A DNA stretch of 64,000 nucleotides from NCBI GenBank assembly GCA_018066245.1, contig JAGHRT010000010.1, positions 1 to 64,000 on the forward strand, given 5' to 3'. The stretch is from Candidatus Equimonas faecalis. Its GTDB lineage: Bacteria; Bacteroidota; Bacteroidia; Bacteroidales; Bacteroidaceae. Positions 36,426 through 45,991 of this stretch are shown piece by piece (positions within the stretch are counted from its first letter, which is position 1; every line of letters starts with the position of its first letter). The notes beneath the pieces were generated by a model. It had not been told where the DNA came from. It did not search any database and worked only from the letters and a program-made list of their open reading frames with translations. The position numbers and the translations under genes are program-made.

Positions 36426-37841
36426 CTATTGAGTGATTTCCCATCCCGCTGCTCGGGCGATGGCTTTCGGTATGTCGGTGTTGTCCATGCGCCCGTGGAA
36501 CAGTTCCGCCCCTGCGCCGATGGCGAAGCACGGCACGTAGCTGTTGCTGTGGCTGCCCGTGGCCCAACTTACTTCGGCCCGCTCGTTCAGTATTTGCTTG
36601 GCCGTGTTGGCCAGAGCGTTCTCCACGGCGTAGAGGCTGCGGCTCTCTTCGGCCACGCCGCTCATTATGTCGTCGTAGGCCTTGCGCAGGCGTTGCTCCT
36701 GCTTTTCCGTGAGGGGCACCTCGGCCCCCAGTCCCCAGTTGCGGCTGATGTCGGAGCGCACAAGCTCCCAGGTGAAGCCGTCGCCCAGGGTCTGGCGCAA
36801 CTGCCCGACGTGGTGCGTGTAGGCTTCGGCGCTCATTTTCTGGTACTGGAGGTATTGCAGGTGCTGGCTGTAGTGTCCGCGCCCCAAGACGAGGCCTCCG
36901 GTCTCGTGGTCGGCGGCCACGACGATGAGGGTCTCCTCCGGATGCTTCAGGTAGAAGTCGTAGGCCACCCGCACCGCCTCGTCCATGTCGCACACCTCCC
37001 TGAAGGCGGCTCCGGCGTCGTTGGCGTGGCACGCGTGGTCGATTGAGCCTCCCTCCAGCATGAGGAAGAAGCCCTTGCGCCGCTCGCTGCGCTTCTTGCG
37101 CTCAAAGCCGGCGAGGTAGTCCACGGCGGCTCGGCAGATGTTGGCCAGCGTGAGGTCGCCGGGCTGGCGGTCGATGGCGTAGGGCAGGCTGCCGCTGGAA
37201 CGCCGCTGGGCCGTCTCGGGCTGGAGCAGCAGGAGGCGGCGGGCCTGGCGGCGCACCTTGTTGTAGTCCGCCACGCCGCGCAAGATGCCGAAGCCTGCGC
37301 CCTCCAGGGCCTGGTAACAGTCGGCCGAGGGCTTGGCCACGTCGGAGCCGGCGGCGAAGTCGAGGGTCGAGGCGGCGAGTTGCTCGTCGATGCGGTCGGT
37401 CATGCTGCGGTAGGGCACATGAGCGTAGAAGGCCGAGGGGGTGGCGTGGTCGATGGTTACGGTGGTGCCCACACCCACGGCGGCTCCGGCCCTGTGGGCC
37501 CAGTCGGCCACCGACGCGAGGGCGAGGGTGTCGAGGCTCACGCCGAGGGCGCCGTTGTAGGTCTTTGTGCCCGTGGCCAGCGCGGTGGCGGCGGCGGCAC
37601 TGTCGGTAACGCCGTGGCTGCCGGACTGCGTGGTGATGAACGCGCTGTGGGGGAACGAAGCGAAGCACAGCGGCGAGGTGCCGATGCGCCCTTCCAGAGC
37701 GGCGAGGTAGGCTTCGGTGCCGTTCACCTGCGCAGTGCCCATGCCGTCGCCTATGAAGAGGAACACGTAGCGTGCGTGGCCTGCGGCCATCGAGGCCAGG
37801 CCCAGCAGCACGCCAAGGAGGAGGAGAAATGCTTTTTTCAA
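36426..37841 (-). CDS. Secreted alkaline phosphatase
   Basis: A 471-residue PhoA-family enzyme: signal peptide (MKKAFLLLLGVLLGLASMAAG), metal ligand motif FIGDGMG at 29-35, catalytic Ser81 in TDSAAAATALATG, and DHETGGLVLG plus a later WATGSHSNSYVP segment carrying further metal ligands. It releases phosphate from monoesters in the periplasm. No Pho-box-like site could be identified upstream. Confidence 0.95.
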   Translation of the reverse strand: MKKAFLLLLGVLLGLASMAAGHARYVFLFIGDGMGTAQVNGTEAYLAALEGRIGTSPLCFASFPHSAFITTQSGSHGVTDSAAAATALATGTKTYNGALGVSLDTLALASVADWAHRAGAAVGVGTTVTIDHATPSAFYAHVPYRSMTDRIDEQLAASTLDFAAGSDVAKPSADCYQALEGAGFGILRGVADYNKVRRQARRLLLLQPETAQRRSSGSLPYAIDRQPGDLTLANICRAAVDYLAGFERKKRSERRKGFFLMLEGGSIDHACHANDAGAAFREVCDMDEAVRVAYDFYLKHPEETLIVVAADHETGGLVLGRGHYSQHLQYLQYQKMSAEAYTHHVGQLRQTLGDGFTWELVRSDISRNWGLGAEVPLTEKQEQRLRKAYDDIMSGVAEESRSLYAVENALANTAKQILNERAEVSWATGSHSNSYVPCFAIGAGAELFHGRMDNTDIPKAIARAAGWEITQ

Positions 37842-37875
37842 GGGTCGTGAATTGAGGAATGGGGAGCGGTGCGCC

Positions 37876-37980
37876 CTGCCCTATGGCACAGCGGGAACTG
37901 TCGGCGGACTAATTTTTCCTGTCGGCGGACTAAGGAAAACCGTCGTATAGGACAGTGCGCACCGTCCTATAGGGCAGGGA
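37876..37980. repeat. Mixed module cluster between fumarase and alkaline phosphatase genes
   Basis: CCCTATGGCACAG, two direct TGTCGGCGGACTAA modules, a TCGTATAGGACAG and a TCCTATAGGGCAG module. Confidence 0.9.
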
Positions 37981-37992
37981 AAACGCTCGGTA

Positions 37993-39615
37993 TCAGAGTT
38001 TTTTGAAGAAGTCGTTGCCTTTGTCGTCCACCAGGATGAAGGCGGGGAAGTCCTCCACCTCTATCTGCCAGATGGCCTCCATGCCCAACTCGGGGTACTC
38101 CACGCACTTGATGCTCTTGATGTTGTTTTGCGCGAGTATGGCAGCGGGGCCACCGATGGAGCCGAGGTAGAAACCCTTGTGCTTCCGGCAGGCATCGGTT
38201 ACGGCCTGCGAGCGGTTACCCTTGGCGAGCATGATGAGAGAGCCGCCGTGGTCCTGAAATTCGTCCACGTAGGGGTCCATGCGCCCTGCGGTGGTGGGGC
38301 CCATCGAACCGCACGCCATGCCTGCCGGTGTCTTGGCGGGGCCTGCGTAGTAGATGGGGTGCTCCTTCAGGTATTGGGGCATCTCCTCGCCTGCATCGAG
38401 GCGGGCCTTGATCTTGGCGTGGGCGATGTCGCGCCCTACGATGATGGTGCCGTTCAGTGAGAGGCGCGTGCTTACCGGGTACTGCGACAGCTGCCGGCAT
38501 ACCTCAGCCATCGGACGATTCAAGTCCACCTTCACCGCATCGCCCTCGCCGGCCTGACGCAGGCTTTCGGGGATAAGCTCATAGGGGCGGTCGTCCATCT
38601 TCTCAATCCACACGCCGTCAGCGTTTATCTTAGCCTTGATGTTGCGGTCGGCGCTGCACGACACGCCCAGGCCGATGGGGCAGCTTGCGCCGTGGCGGGG
38701 CAGACGTACCACACGCACGTCGTGCGCCATGCACTTGCCTCCGAACTGCGCTCCGAGGCCTATTTTGCGCGTCTCCTCCAGGAGTTGCTTCTCCAGGGCG
38801 GTGTCGCGAAAGGCACGGCCCGTCTCGTCGCCCGTGGTGGGCAGGGAGTCGTAGTAGTGGGTGGAGGCCAGCTTCACGGTCAGCAGGTTCTTTTCAGCCG
38901 AGGTGCCGCCGATGACAATGGCGATATGGTAGGGCGGGCAGGCCGCCGTGCCGAGGCTCTTCATCTTCTCGACGAGGAAAGGCACCAGCGTGCCCGGGTT
39001 TTGGATGCGTGCCTTCGTTTCCTGGTAGAGGTAGGTCTTGTTGGCAGAGCCGCCGCCCTTGGTAACCATCAGGAAGCGGTACTCGCAGCCCTCGGTGGCC
39101 TCGATGTCAATCTGGGCGGGCAGGTTGCAGCGGGTGTTCACCTCGTTGCACATATCGAGGGGGGCATTCTGCGAGTAGCGCAGGTTCTCCTCGGTGTAGG
39201 TCTTATAGACGCCACGCGACAGGGCCTCCTCGTCGCAGAAGCCCGTCCACACCTGCTGGCCCTTCTCGCCGTGGATGATGGCGGTGCCGGTGTCCTGACA
39301 GAGGGGGAGCTTGCCCTTCGCAGCCACCTCGGCGTTGCGCAGGAAGGTGAGGGCCACGTACTTGTCGTTGTCGGAGGCTTCGGGGTCGTTGAGGATGGCG
39401 GCCACTTGCTCATTGTGGGAGCGGCGCAGCAGGAAGCTCACGTCGCGGAAGGCAGCGTTGGCCATGCTCGTCAGGGCTTCGGGGGAAACCTTCAGTATTT
39501 TGTGGCCTTCAAACTCGCTGACGCTTACGCCTTCCTTGGTAAGGAGGTAATACTCAGTGGTGTCTTCGCCCAACTGGAACATGGGCGCGTACTTGAAATC
39601 GGGGGTTGTTGCCAT
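37993..39615 (-). CDS. fumB: Fumarate hydratase, class I
   Basis: A 540-residue iron-sulfur fumarase that interconverts fumarate and malate; class I is shown by the fused alpha and beta halves (N-terminal [15 protein letters not shown] and [15 protein letters not shown]-terminal [21 protein letters not shown]). The long upstream extension of the reading frame (to 39843) crosses repeat DNA and the promoter, so [14 protein letters not shown] at 39615 is the start. It is divergent from a fumarate/succinate antiporter gene, suggesting fumarate respiration. The suffix B is by analogy only. Confidence 0.95.
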   Translation of the reverse strand: MATTPDFKYAPMFQLGEDTTEYYLLTKEGVSVSEFEGHKILKVSPEALTSMANAAFRDVSFLLRRSHNEQVAAILNDPEASDNDKYVALTFLRNAEVAAKGKLPLCQDTGTAIIHGEKGQQVWTGFCDEEALSRGVYKTYTEENLRYSQNAPLDMCNEVNTRCNLPAQIDIEATEGCEYRFLMVTKGGGSANKTYLYQETKARIQNPGTLVPFLVEKMKSLGTAACPPYHIAIVIGGTSAEKNLLTVKLASTHYYDSLPTTGDETGRAFRDTALEKQLLEETRKIGLGAQFGGKCMAHDVRVVRLPRHGASCPIGLGVSCSADRNIKAKINADGVWIEKMDDRPYELIPESLRQAGEGDAVKVDLNRPMAEVCRQLSQYPVSTRLSLNGTIIVGRDIAHAKIKARLDAGEEMPQYLKEHPIYYAGPAKTPAGMACGSMGPTTAGRMDPYVDEFQDHGGSLIMLAKGNRSQAVTDACRKHKGFYLGSIGGPAAILAQNNIKSIKCVEYPELGMEAIWQIEVEDFPAFILVDDKGNDFFKKL

Positions 39616-39645
39616 TTTCTTGTTGCTTTGGTTTGACTTATCCGT

Positions 39646-39654
39646 GCAAAAATA
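39646..39654 (-). promoter_or_regulatory. Putative -7 element of the fumarase gene
   Basis: On the minus strand TATTTTTGC, 31 nt upstream of the chosen start, which supports that start. No clear -33. Confidence 0.5.
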
Positions 39655-39800
39655 CAAAAAAAACGCGACTTGCGCGGCTCGTGCGCTGAAAAAGTGCGCC
39701 TTACCCCCGTTGCAGCGCCCAAAAGTGAAAGAACAGAAGGCATCAGTCGCCCCACGCGGCAATTTTTCCGCCCTGCGGCTCTTCTTTCCGCTTTTTTTAG

Positions 39801-39809
39801 TATATTTGC
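39801..39809 (+). promoter_or_regulatory. Putative -7 element of dcuB
   Basis: TATATTTGC matches the -7 consensus. The leader to dcuB would be about 165 nt and contains a repeat cluster. No clear -33. Confidence 0.45.
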
Positions 39810-39825
39810 ACGGCATTTTGGAGAA

Positions 39826-39906
39826 AACTATCCTATAGACCACGAAAAACTGTCGGCGGACTAAGAAAAACTCTCCTATACGCCCGTTTCCACTCCCCTA
39901 TAGACC
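39826..39906. repeat. Mixed module cluster in the dcuB leader
   Basis: TCCTATAGACC, TGTCGGCGGACTAAG, TCCTATACG and CCCTATAGACC modules. The 364-nt gap 39616-39979 holds two divergent promoters and this cluster only. Confidence 0.85.
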
Positions 39907-39979
39907 TCTGCCCCCTACGCCTGGCCGAACTCCCCCTTTCGGCGCGGCAGACGGAGGCCTCCCTAAACCACCCACCGCT

Positions 39980-41332
39980 ATGCTACTCATGATTATTGAA
40001 CTCCTTGTCGTATTGCTGGCCCTCTACGCAGGGTCGCGCTACGGCTCGCTGGCCCTCGGTGCCATATCGGGCATCGGGCTCGCCCTCCTCGTGTTCGGAT
40101 TCCACCTCAAGCCAGGAACGCCGCCCACCGACGTGATTTACATCATCATAGCCGCCGTAACCTGCGCCGGAATGCTACAGGCCGCAGGAGGCATGGACTG
40201 GCTCATACAACTGGCCGAGCGCATACTGCGCAGCAACCCCAAGGCCATCACCTTCCTCGCCCCCCTCTGCACCTTCTTCCTTACCATAATGGTCGGCACA
40301 GGCCATGTGGTCTATACGCTCATGCCCATCATCTGCGACATCGCCCTGAAAAACGGCATCCGCCCCGAAAGACCCTGCGCCGTGGCCAGCGTAGCCTCGC
40401 AGGTCGGCATCACCTGTTCGCCCATAGCCGCCGCCGTGGTGTCGTTCGTAGCCATCTCGTCAAGTTTCGGCTTCGAGACCACCACCCTTCAGGTGATGGC
40501 CGTCAATCTGCCCGCCTGCCTCTGCGGCCTCGGCGTGGCCGCCCTCCTCAGTACCCGCCGGGGACTCGACCTCGACAAGGACCCCAAGTTCCAGGCCCGC
40601 CTCAACGACCCAGAAATCAAGCACTACATGTACGGCAACGCCGCCACGCTTCTCGACAAAGCCATCTCGCGCGAAGCCAAGCTCTCCGTGTATGTGTTCC
40701 TCGCCGCCCTGGCCAGCATCGTGCTTTTCTCCGTGTGCCAGATTCTCGGCTGCGACATACGCCCCACCTTCCCCGACGGCGACACCCACAAACCCCTCTC
40801 CATGAGCCTTATCATACAAATTGTTATGCTCTCCGCAGCCGCACTCATGGTAATACTCGCCAAAGCCAAGCCCAAGCAAGCCATCCTGGGTTCAGTGTGG
40901 CAGTCGGGCATGGTAGCCGTAGTGGCCATCTACGGCATAGCATGGATGTCCGACACCTACTTCAGCAACTACCTCACCGAAATCCAGTCCACCTTCGGCA
41001 GCCTCGTAGCCACCCATCCGTGGGCCATCTCGCTGGTGTTCTTCATCACGTCCATGCTACTCAACTCACAGGGAGCCGTAATCGTGTCCATGCTCCCACT
41101 GGCCTACCAACTGGGCATACCCGGCCCCGTGCTGATGGGCGTGCTCCCATCCATCTACGGCTACTTCTTCATACCCACCTACCCCTCCGACATAGCCACC
41201 GTGAACTTCGACCGCTCAGGCACCACCGTCATCGGTAAGTACCTGCTCAACCACTCTTTCATGATGCCCGGCCTCGTTAGCGTGGCGGTCAGTTCCCTCG
41301 TAGGCTACTTCATAGCCACCGCCCTTTTCTAA
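39980..41332 (+). CDS. dcuB: Anaerobic C4-dicarboxylate transporter (Dcu family)
   Basis: A 450-residue inner-membrane protein with about 10-12 hydrophobic segments. Family sequence is clear: LYAGSRYGSLALGAISGIGL at the N-terminus, AGGMDWLIQLAERILRSNPK, and a C-terminal SMLLNSQGAVIVSMLP. It exchanges fumarate, aspartate or malate for succinate. Divergent from the fumarase gene, which fits a shared role in fumarate-based anaerobic metabolism. DcuA versus DcuB cannot be decided. Confidence 0.93.
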   Translation: MLLMIIELLVVLLALYAGSRYGSLALGAISGIGLALLVFGFHLKPGTPPTDVIYIIIAAVTCAGMLQAAGGMDWLIQLAERILRSNPKAITFLAPLCTFFLTIMVGTGHVVYTLMPIICDIALKNGIRPERPCAVASVASQVGITCSPIAAAVVSFVAISSSFGFETTTLQVMAVNLPACLCGLGVAALLSTRRGLDLDKDPKFQARLNDPEIKHYMYGNAATLLDKAISREAKLSVYVFLAALASIVLFSVCQILGCDIRPTFPDGDTHKPLSMSLIIQIVMLSAAALMVILAKAKPKQAILGSVWQSGMVAVVAIYGIAWMSDTYFSNYLTEIQSTFGSLVATHPWAISLVFFITSMLLNSQGAVIVSMLPLAYQLGIPGPVLMGVLPSIYGYFFIPTYPSDIATVNFDRSGTTVIGKYLLNHSFMMPGLVSVAVSSLVGYFIATALF

Positions 41333-41389
41333 ATCCCCCGCCCCACCGCCGTACAAACTCCTCAACCCCTAATAAAAACTCACAAAACC

Positions 41390-41950
41390 ATGATTTACAT
41401 TCTCCTTGCCAACGGTTTCATGGAAACCGAGACCTGCGCCCCCCTCAACATACTGCGCCGCTGCGGAGCCGCCGTGCAGCTTGTCAATGTCAGCGGAGGC
41501 CCCTACGTGGAAGGCAGCAACGGCCTGCGCGTCATACCCGACATCGACTTCGCCGACCTCCAGACAGAACAGGCCGAGGCCATCGTCCTCCCGGGCGGGA
41601 TGCCCGGAGCCTCCAACCTCGGACAGGACGAGCGCGTCATAAGCCTCCTCCAACAGCAAGCCAAGCGCGGCGGACTGATTGCCGCCATCTGCGCCGCACC
41701 CTTCGTGCTGGGCAAAGCCGGCATACTGACCGGGCACAAGGCTTGCGCCTATCCGGGATTCGAAGCCTATATGGCGGGCGTAACCCTCTGCCCCGACCTT
41801 GTCGTCGAGGATGGGCAGTTCATCACCGCCAACGGCCCCAGCGCAGCCTTCGCCTTCGGCTTCGCACTCGCCAGCCGCCTCTGCCCCGCCGAGAACGTAG
41901 AGGCCGTGTTCCAAGGTATGCAGATGCCGCAGCTCAAAGCACGGCTCTGA
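41390..41950 (+). CDS. DJ-1/PfpI (YajL-like) family protein
   Basis: A 186-residue DJ-1-superfamily protein. The nucleophile-elbow cysteine is seen in IAAICAAPFVLGKAGI and a conserved acidic residue early (ETCAPLNILRR). Length and the GFxExE-like FMETETCAPL start fit DJ-1/YajL proteins, linked to protein deglycation or oxidative stress. It follows dcuB by 57 nt on the same strand, so may be co-transcribed. Confidence 0.92.
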   Translation: MIYILLANGFMETETCAPLNILRRCGAAVQLVNVSGGPYVEGSNGLRVIPDIDFADLQTEQAEAIVLPGGMPGASNLGQDERVISLLQQQAKRGGLIAAICAAPFVLGKAGILTGHKACAYPGFEAYMAGVTLCPDLVVEDGQFITANGPSAAFAFGFALASRLCPAENVEAVFQGMQMPQLKARL

Positions 41951-42007
41951 TGTCCCGGCCGCCGACCGCGCCACTCCTTAATATATATACGCACGCACGA
42001 GCATATA

Positions 42008-42043
42008 AAATTCCCCTGCCGACCGAAGCCGGCAGGGGAATTT
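42008..42043. terminator. Bidirectional terminator between the DJ-1 gene and gap
   Basis: A perfect 14-bp inverted repeat (AAATTCCCCTGCCG at 42008 and its complement ending at 42043) with an 8-nt loop between two convergent genes; A/T-rich ends on both sides. Confidence 0.8.
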
Positions 42044-42085
42044 ATGTAGGGCTGCCCACAACTGCGGGCAGGAGCGTCGCTCTTA

Positions 42086-43153
42086 TTACTTGAGTTCGGC
42101 GAGGTACTTGATGGTGCGTACCATCTGGCTGGTGTAGCTGTTCTCATTGTCGTACCAGCTGACAACCTGAACCTGATAGGTGTCGTCATCAATCTTGCTG
42201 ACCATGGTCTGCGTAGCGTCGAAGAGAGAACCGAACTTCATGCCGATTACGTCGGAGCTTACGATCTGGTCCTCGGTGTAGCCGAAGCTTTCGTTGGAAG
42301 CTGCCTTCATGGCGGCGTTGATGCCTTCAACGGTGATGTCCTTACCCTTAACGACGGCAATCAGTATGGTAGTGGAGCCGGTGGGGGTGGGAACGCGCTG
42401 GGCGGAGCCGATGAGCTTGCCGTTCAGTTCGGGAATAACGAGGCCGATAGCCTTGGCAGCACCCGTGCTATTGGGCACGATGTTCTGAGCGCCGGCGCGG
42501 CTGCGACGGAGGTCGCCCTTGCGCTGGGGGCCGTCGAGAATCATCTGGTCGCCGGTATAGGCGTGGATAGTGCTCATGATGCCGCTCTGGATGGAGGCGT
42601 ACTTGTTCAGAGCATCAGCCATGGGGGCGAGACAGTTGGTGGTGCAGCTGGCAGCGGAGATGATGGTGTCCTCAGCGTTCAGCGTCTTGTGGTTGGTGTT
42701 GTAAACGATGGTGGGGAGGTCGTTACCGGCAGGAGCGGAGATAACTACCTTCTTGGCACCTGCCTGTATGTGGGCGGCAGCCTTGGCCTTGGAGGTATAG
42801 AAGCCGGTGCACTCGAGCACTACGTCCACGCCGAGTTCGCCCCAGGGGAGTTCAGCAGCGTTGGGCTTGGCGTAGATGGTGATTTCCTTGCCGTCCACAG
42901 TGATGGAGCCGGGGGTTACTACGGTCTTGCCGTCTTCGGCGAGAACGGCATCCTTGTACTCTACGGTGTGCTTGCCTTCGCCGTACTTGCCGGCGAAACC
43001 GCCCTGAGCGGTGTCGTACTTCAGAAGATGGGCGAGCATCTTGGGGCTGGTGAGGTCGTTGATGGCGACCACTTCGTAACCTTCGGCCTCGAACATCTGA
43101 CGGAAAGCGAGGCGACCGATACGGCCAAAGCCGTTAATAGCAACTTGTGTCAT
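42086..43153 (-). CDS. gap: Glyceraldehyde-3-phosphate dehydrogenase, type I
   Basis: A 355-residue glycolytic enzyme: NAD loop [14 protein letters not shown], catalytic cysteine near residue 168 in [12 protein letters not shown], phosphate-binding [13 protein letters not shown] and [13 protein letters not shown] at the C-terminus. About 20 residues longer than the E. coli enzyme. Strongly biased codon use in the sequence suggests high expression. Confidence 0.98.
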   Translation of the reverse strand: MTQVAINGFGRIGRLAFRQMFEAEGYEVVAINDLTSPKMLAHLLKYDTAQGGFAGKYGEGKHTVEYKDAVLAEDGKTVVTPGSITVDGKEITIYAKPNAAELPWGELGVDVVLECTGFYTSKAKAAAHIQAGAKKVVISAPAGNDLPTIVYNTNHKTLNAEDTIISAASCTTNCLAPMADALNKYASIQSGIMSTIHAYTGDQMILDGPQRKGDLRRSRAGAQNIVPNSTGAAKAIGLVIPELNGKLIGSAQRVPTPTGSTTILIAVVKGKDITVEGINAAMKAASNESFGYTEDQIVSSDVIGMKFGSLFDATQTMVSKIDDDTYQVQVVSWYDNENSYTSQMVRTIKYLAELK

Positions 43154-43196
43154 TTTGATTGTTTTGATTTTGGGGTTGATTTGTCCTTATTCGCCT

Positions 43197-43205
43197 GCAA
43201 AAATA
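43197..43205 (-). promoter_or_regulatory. Putative -7 element of gap
   Basis: On the minus strand TATTTTTGC about 44 nt upstream of gap. No clear TTTG at -33. Confidence 0.5.
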
Positions 43206-43268
43206 AGTTTTTTTGGGCTTATTACGAAATTTTCCTGCTTAAGACGCACGTCTTTAGCGAATTATTTT

Positions 43269-43277
43269 TAACTTTGC
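43269..43277 (+). promoter_or_regulatory. Putative -7 element of mscL
   Basis: TAACTTTGC, 39 nt upstream of the mscL ATG. No clear -33. Confidence 0.5.
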
Positions 43278-43316
43278 ACCGAAATTGATAACCAAACTTA
43301 CTAATAATACAAAACC

Positions 43317-43736
43317 ATGGGTAAATTCCTTGAAGATTTCAAAGCCTTTGCCATCAAAGGCAACGTGATTGACATGGCTACCGGTGTTATCATCGGCGGC
43401 GCGTTTGGAAAAATCGTCAGCTCCCTTGTAGATGACATCATCATGCCCCCGATTGGCTACCTCATCGGCGGGGTGAATTTCACCGACCTGAAGTTTGAAC
43501 TGCCCAAAGTAACCGTGGAAGGCGTTGAGCTGGCTCCTGCCACCATCAACTACGGCAACTTCATCCAGACATCCCTCGACTTCATTATCGTGGCCTTCTG
43601 TATCTTCATGCTCCTCAAGGGCGTGATGAAGCTCTCAAAGAAGAAGGAGGAAGAGGCTGCCCCCGCCGCCCCCGCAGGGCCTACCCAGGAAGAACTCCTC
43701 GCCGAAATCCGCGACCTGCTGAAGGAGAAGAAATAA
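43317..43736 (+). CDS. mscL: Large-conductance mechanosensitive channel
   Basis: A 139-residue inner-membrane channel that opens under osmotic downshock. The start [20 protein letters not shown] and first helix [25 protein letters not shown] segments are diagnostic; a second helix ([16 protein letters not shown]) and a C-terminal helical bundle ([15 protein letters not shown]) follow. Length is as expected. Confidence 0.97.
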   Translation: MGKFLEDFKAFAIKGNVIDMATGVIIGGAFGKIVSSLVDDIIMPPIGYLIGGVNFTDLKFELPKVTVEGVELAPATINYGNFIQTSLDFIIVAFCIFMLLKGVMKLSKKKEEEAAPAAPAGPTQEELLAEIRDLLKEKK

Positions 43737-43762
43737 CGCTCCGCACCACGCCAGGCATTATG

Positions 43763-43795
43763 CCCTCCTCCAGCTTCCACAGGCTTGGAGGAGGG
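43763..43795 (+). terminator. Hairpin after mscL
   Basis: CCCTCCTCCA pairs with TGGAGGAGGG around a short loop. There is no U-tract, so it may attenuate rather than end transcription into the PspC gene. Confidence 0.4.
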
Positions 43796-43835
43796 TGCGT
43801 GCTCTCACCACACTCCTCACAAACATCACCCCGCC

Positions 43836-44033
43836 ATGGACAAAAAGACCCTGACCCTTTCGCGCGACTGTAAGGTGGCCGGCGTGTGCAGCGGCCTGGC
43901 CGAATACTTCGGCTTCGACCCCACGCTCGTCCGTGTGGCCTACGCCCTGCTGACCCTCCTCTCCGCCGCCTTCCCCGGCGTGCTGCTCTACATCATCTGC
44001 TGGATAGTCATGCCCAGGCCTAACACGCCATAG
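43836..44033 (+). CDS. PspC-domain small membrane protein
   Basis: A 65-residue protein: TLSRDCKVAGVCSGLAEYFG, then one membrane helix (VAYALLTLLSAAFPGVLLYI) and CWIVMPR, the canonical PspC domain. The frame is open upstream to 43785, but MDKKTLTLSRD is the natural start. PspC proteins sense membrane stress; no PspA/B is nearby. Confidence 0.9.
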   Translation: MDKKTLTLSRDCKVAGVCSGLAEYFGFDPTLVRVAYALLTLLSAAFPGVLLYIICWIVMPRPNTP

Positions 44034-44060
44034 ACCTTCCCTTGAGGGTAGCCTTCCCTA

Positions 44061-44134
44061 CCCTATACGACAGTTCGCCTTAGTCCGCCGATAGTTTCCC
44101 CTGTCGGCGGACTAATTTTTCCTATCGGCGGACG
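44061..44134. repeat. Mixed module cluster between the PspC gene and galE
   Basis: CCCTATACGACAG, TCCGCCGATAG, and two inverted modules TGTCGGCGGACTAA and TATCGGCGGAC. The outer pair can fold into a hairpin with a T5 stretch. Confidence 0.9.
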
Positions 44135-44201
44135 AATAACCCGCTTCAGCAGGTTGCAGATGCCTCAAAAGGGCGGAAAGCGGAGTTTTCTAGGGGAAGG
44201 C

Positions 44202-44233
44202 TTGGCCGTCTCGCAACATTTGCGTAATTTTGC
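44202..44233 (+). promoter_or_regulatory. galE promoter
   Basis: TTGG (44202-44205), 19 nt, then TAATTTTGC (44225-44233). The -7 is a full match, the -33 a near match. About 42 nt upstream of galE. Confidence 0.6.
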
Positions 44234-44275
44234 AGCAAGTTTGTAACGCCTTATCCTATTTCAAATAAAACTGAT

Positions 44276-45289
44276 ATGAAAATCCTGCTCACTGGCGGTG
44301 CCGGCTTCATCGGAAGCCACACCCTCATCGAACTCACCGAAGCCGGCCACGAGGCCGTCGTGGTGGACAACCTCAACAACTCCTGCCCCATCGCCCTGGA
44401 GCGCGTGGAGAAAATCATCGGCAAGGCCGTGCCTTTCTACAAGGTCGATATCCGCGACCGCGAGGGCCTGCAGAAGGTGTTCGACGCCCACCACTTCGAC
44501 GCCTGCATCCACTTTGCCGGCCTCAAGGCCGTAGGCGAGAGCTGCTCCAAACCTCTGGAGTATTACGAAAACAACATGAACGGCACCTTCGTGCTCCTCG
44601 ACGTGATGCGCAAGAACGGCTGCAAGAACATTATCTTCTCCTCCAGCGCCACAGTCTATGGCGACCCCGCCATAATTCCCATCACCGAGGACTGCCCCAA
44701 GGGCCACTGCACAAATCCCTACGGCCAGACAAAATCCATGCTTGAGGAGGTGCTCATGGACGTGCAGAAGGCCGACCCCGAGTGGAACGTCGTGCTCCTG
44801 CGCTACTTCAACCCCATCGGAGCGCACAAGAGCGGCACCATAGGCGAGAACCCCAACGGCATACCCAATAACCTGATGCCCTACATCACGCAGACTGCCG
44901 TGGGCAAGCGTGCCGAACTGGGTGTCTTCGGCAACGACTACGACACTCACGACGGCACCGGCGTGCGCGACTACATACACGTCGTGGACCTGGCCCGTGC
45001 CCACGTGGCCGCCCTCAAAGCCATACGCGAAAAGAAAGGCATTGCCATCTACAACATCGGCACGGGCCACGGCTACAGCGTGCTGGACGTGGTGAACGCC
45101 TTCATAAAGGTGAACGGCGTGGACGTGCCCTACAGCATCAAGCCCCGCCGTCCGGGCGACATAGCCACCTGCTTCTGCAACCCCGCCAAGGCCAAGGCCG
45201 AACTCGGATGGGAAGCGCAATACGGCATCGAGGAGATGTGCCGCGACTCCTGGCATTGGCAGAAGAACAACCCCAACGGGTTTGAGTAG
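44276..45289 (+). CDS. galE: UDP-glucose 4-epimerase
   Basis: A 337-residue extended short-chain dehydrogenase that interconverts UDP-glucose and UDP-galactose. NAD loop TGGAGFIGSHT at 6-16, FSSSATVYG, the YxxxK pair in NPYGQTKSMLE, and the DLARAHVAAL and IKPRRPGDIATC family segments are present. It is single, without other gal genes. Confidence 0.96.
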   Translation: MKILLTGGAGFIGSHTLIELTEAGHEAVVVDNLNNSCPIALERVEKIIGKAVPFYKVDIRDREGLQKVFDAHHFDACIHFAGLKAVGESCSKPLEYYENNMNGTFVLLDVMRKNGCKNIIFSSSATVYGDPAIIPITEDCPKGHCTNPYGQTKSMLEEVLMDVQKADPEWNVVLLRYFNPIGAHKSGTIGENPNGIPNNLMPYITQTAVGKRAELGVFGNDYDTHDGTGVRDYIHVVDLARAHVAALKAIREKKGIAIYNIGTGHGYSVLDVVNAFIKVNGVDVPYSIKPRRPGDIATCFCNPAKAKAELGWEAQYGIEEMCRDSWHWQKNNPNGFE

Positions 45290-45319
45290 CCGCCCACCGC
45301 GTGGACACCTCATTGCCCA

Positions 45320-45368
45320 GCCCCAAAGGGGCGGTATAACGGAGGGTAGGGCGTAAGCCCTATCATCC
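45320..45368 (+). repeat. Left REP unit
   Basis: Palindrome GCCCCAAAGGGGC, a GG(T)ATAAC spacer, GGAGGGT, then AGGGCGTAAGCCCT. The same order is found inverted at 45917-45965; about 36 of the first 43 positions match. Confidence 0.75.
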
Positions 45369-45389
45369 AGTCTCATCCCTACCCTTTCA

Positions 45390-45402
45390 GCCCCGAAGGG
45401 GC
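45390..45402 (+). repeat. Extra REP palindrome adjoining the transposase gene
   Basis: GCCCCGAAGGGGC followed by GGCATAATAC, 18 nt before the transposase start codon. It lacks the second (AGGGC) palindrome. Confidence 0.65.
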
Positions 45403-45420
45403 GGCATAATACATAGCATC

Positions 45421-45873
45421 ATGCCGCAATCTTTGAGCAAGCAATACCTTCACCTCGTGTTCTCCACCAAAGGCCGCACGGACACCCTGCCCAAAAGCAA
45501 CCTTTCGGAGGTACATGCCTATGTAGCTGGTATTCTCAACGAGACAGGTTGCCCTACAATAGCTGTGGGCGGCACATCCAACCACCTTCACTTACTGTTT
45601 GTACTTTCCCGTACTACTGCACTTTCCGACGTAGTAAGAACAGTCAAGTCAAACAGTGCGAAATGGCTCAATGCGCGAGGCGGCCTGCTCCACCACTTTG
45701 CCTGGCAAGACGGCTATGCCGCCTTCAGCATTAGCCAGAGCCACGTGAAAGCCGTGCGACAATACATCTTTACGCAGGAAGAGCACCACAAGCGCGTGAA
45801 ATTTCAAGATGAGTATCGCAGATTGTGCCGGCTCTACGATGCCGGGCTGGACGAACGATACGCGTGGGATTGA
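45421..45873 (+). CDS. REP-associated tyrosine transposase (IS200-like Y1)
   Basis: A 150-residue Y1 transposase. The HUH metal site is NHLHLLF (His55, His57) and the nucleophile is Tyr115 in AVRQYIFTQEEHHK; the N-terminal HLVFSTKGR strand is typical. These enzymes cut and join single-stranded DNA at hairpins. The frame is intact, so the protein could be active. No TnpB partner is present. Confidence 0.92.
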   Translation: MPQSLSKQYLHLVFSTKGRTDTLPKSNLSEVHAYVAGILNETGCPTIAVGGTSNHLHLLFVLSRTTALSDVVRTVKSNSAKWLNARGGLLHHFAWQDGYAAFSISQSHVKAVRQYIFTQEEHHKRVKFQDEYRRLCRLYDAGLDERYAWD

Positions 45874-45916
45874 AAAATATCGCACCTACGGCGCTTCCTC
45901 ATACAATAAGGCCTCC

Positions 45917-45965
45917 AATCAGTAGGGCTTGCGCCCTACCCTCCATAATGTCGCCCCTACGGGGC
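45917..45965 (-). repeat. Right REP unit (inverted)
   Basis: On the minus strand it reads GCCCCGTAGGGGC, GACATTAT, GGAGGGT, AGGGCGCAAGCCCT: the inverted partner of the left unit. It ends 26 nt before thyA. Confidence 0.75.
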
Positions 45966-45991
45966 TTTCACCTTACCGCACACGACCATTC

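Larger units (their letters stand above)
45320..45965. mobile_element. RAYT/REP element (IS200-like)
   Basis: A transposase gene flanked by two inverted copies of a ~45-nt palindromic REP unit (45320-45368 and 45917-45965), plus an extra palindrome at 45390-45402. Inserted between galE and thyA. The arrangement matches REP-associated tyrosine transposases, which mobilise or domesticate REP hairpins. Confidence 0.75.

Noticed and set aside
39616-39843. Upstream extension of fumarase
   Set aside because: It crosses a -7 promoter element and repeat DNA, and does not match the family N-terminus.
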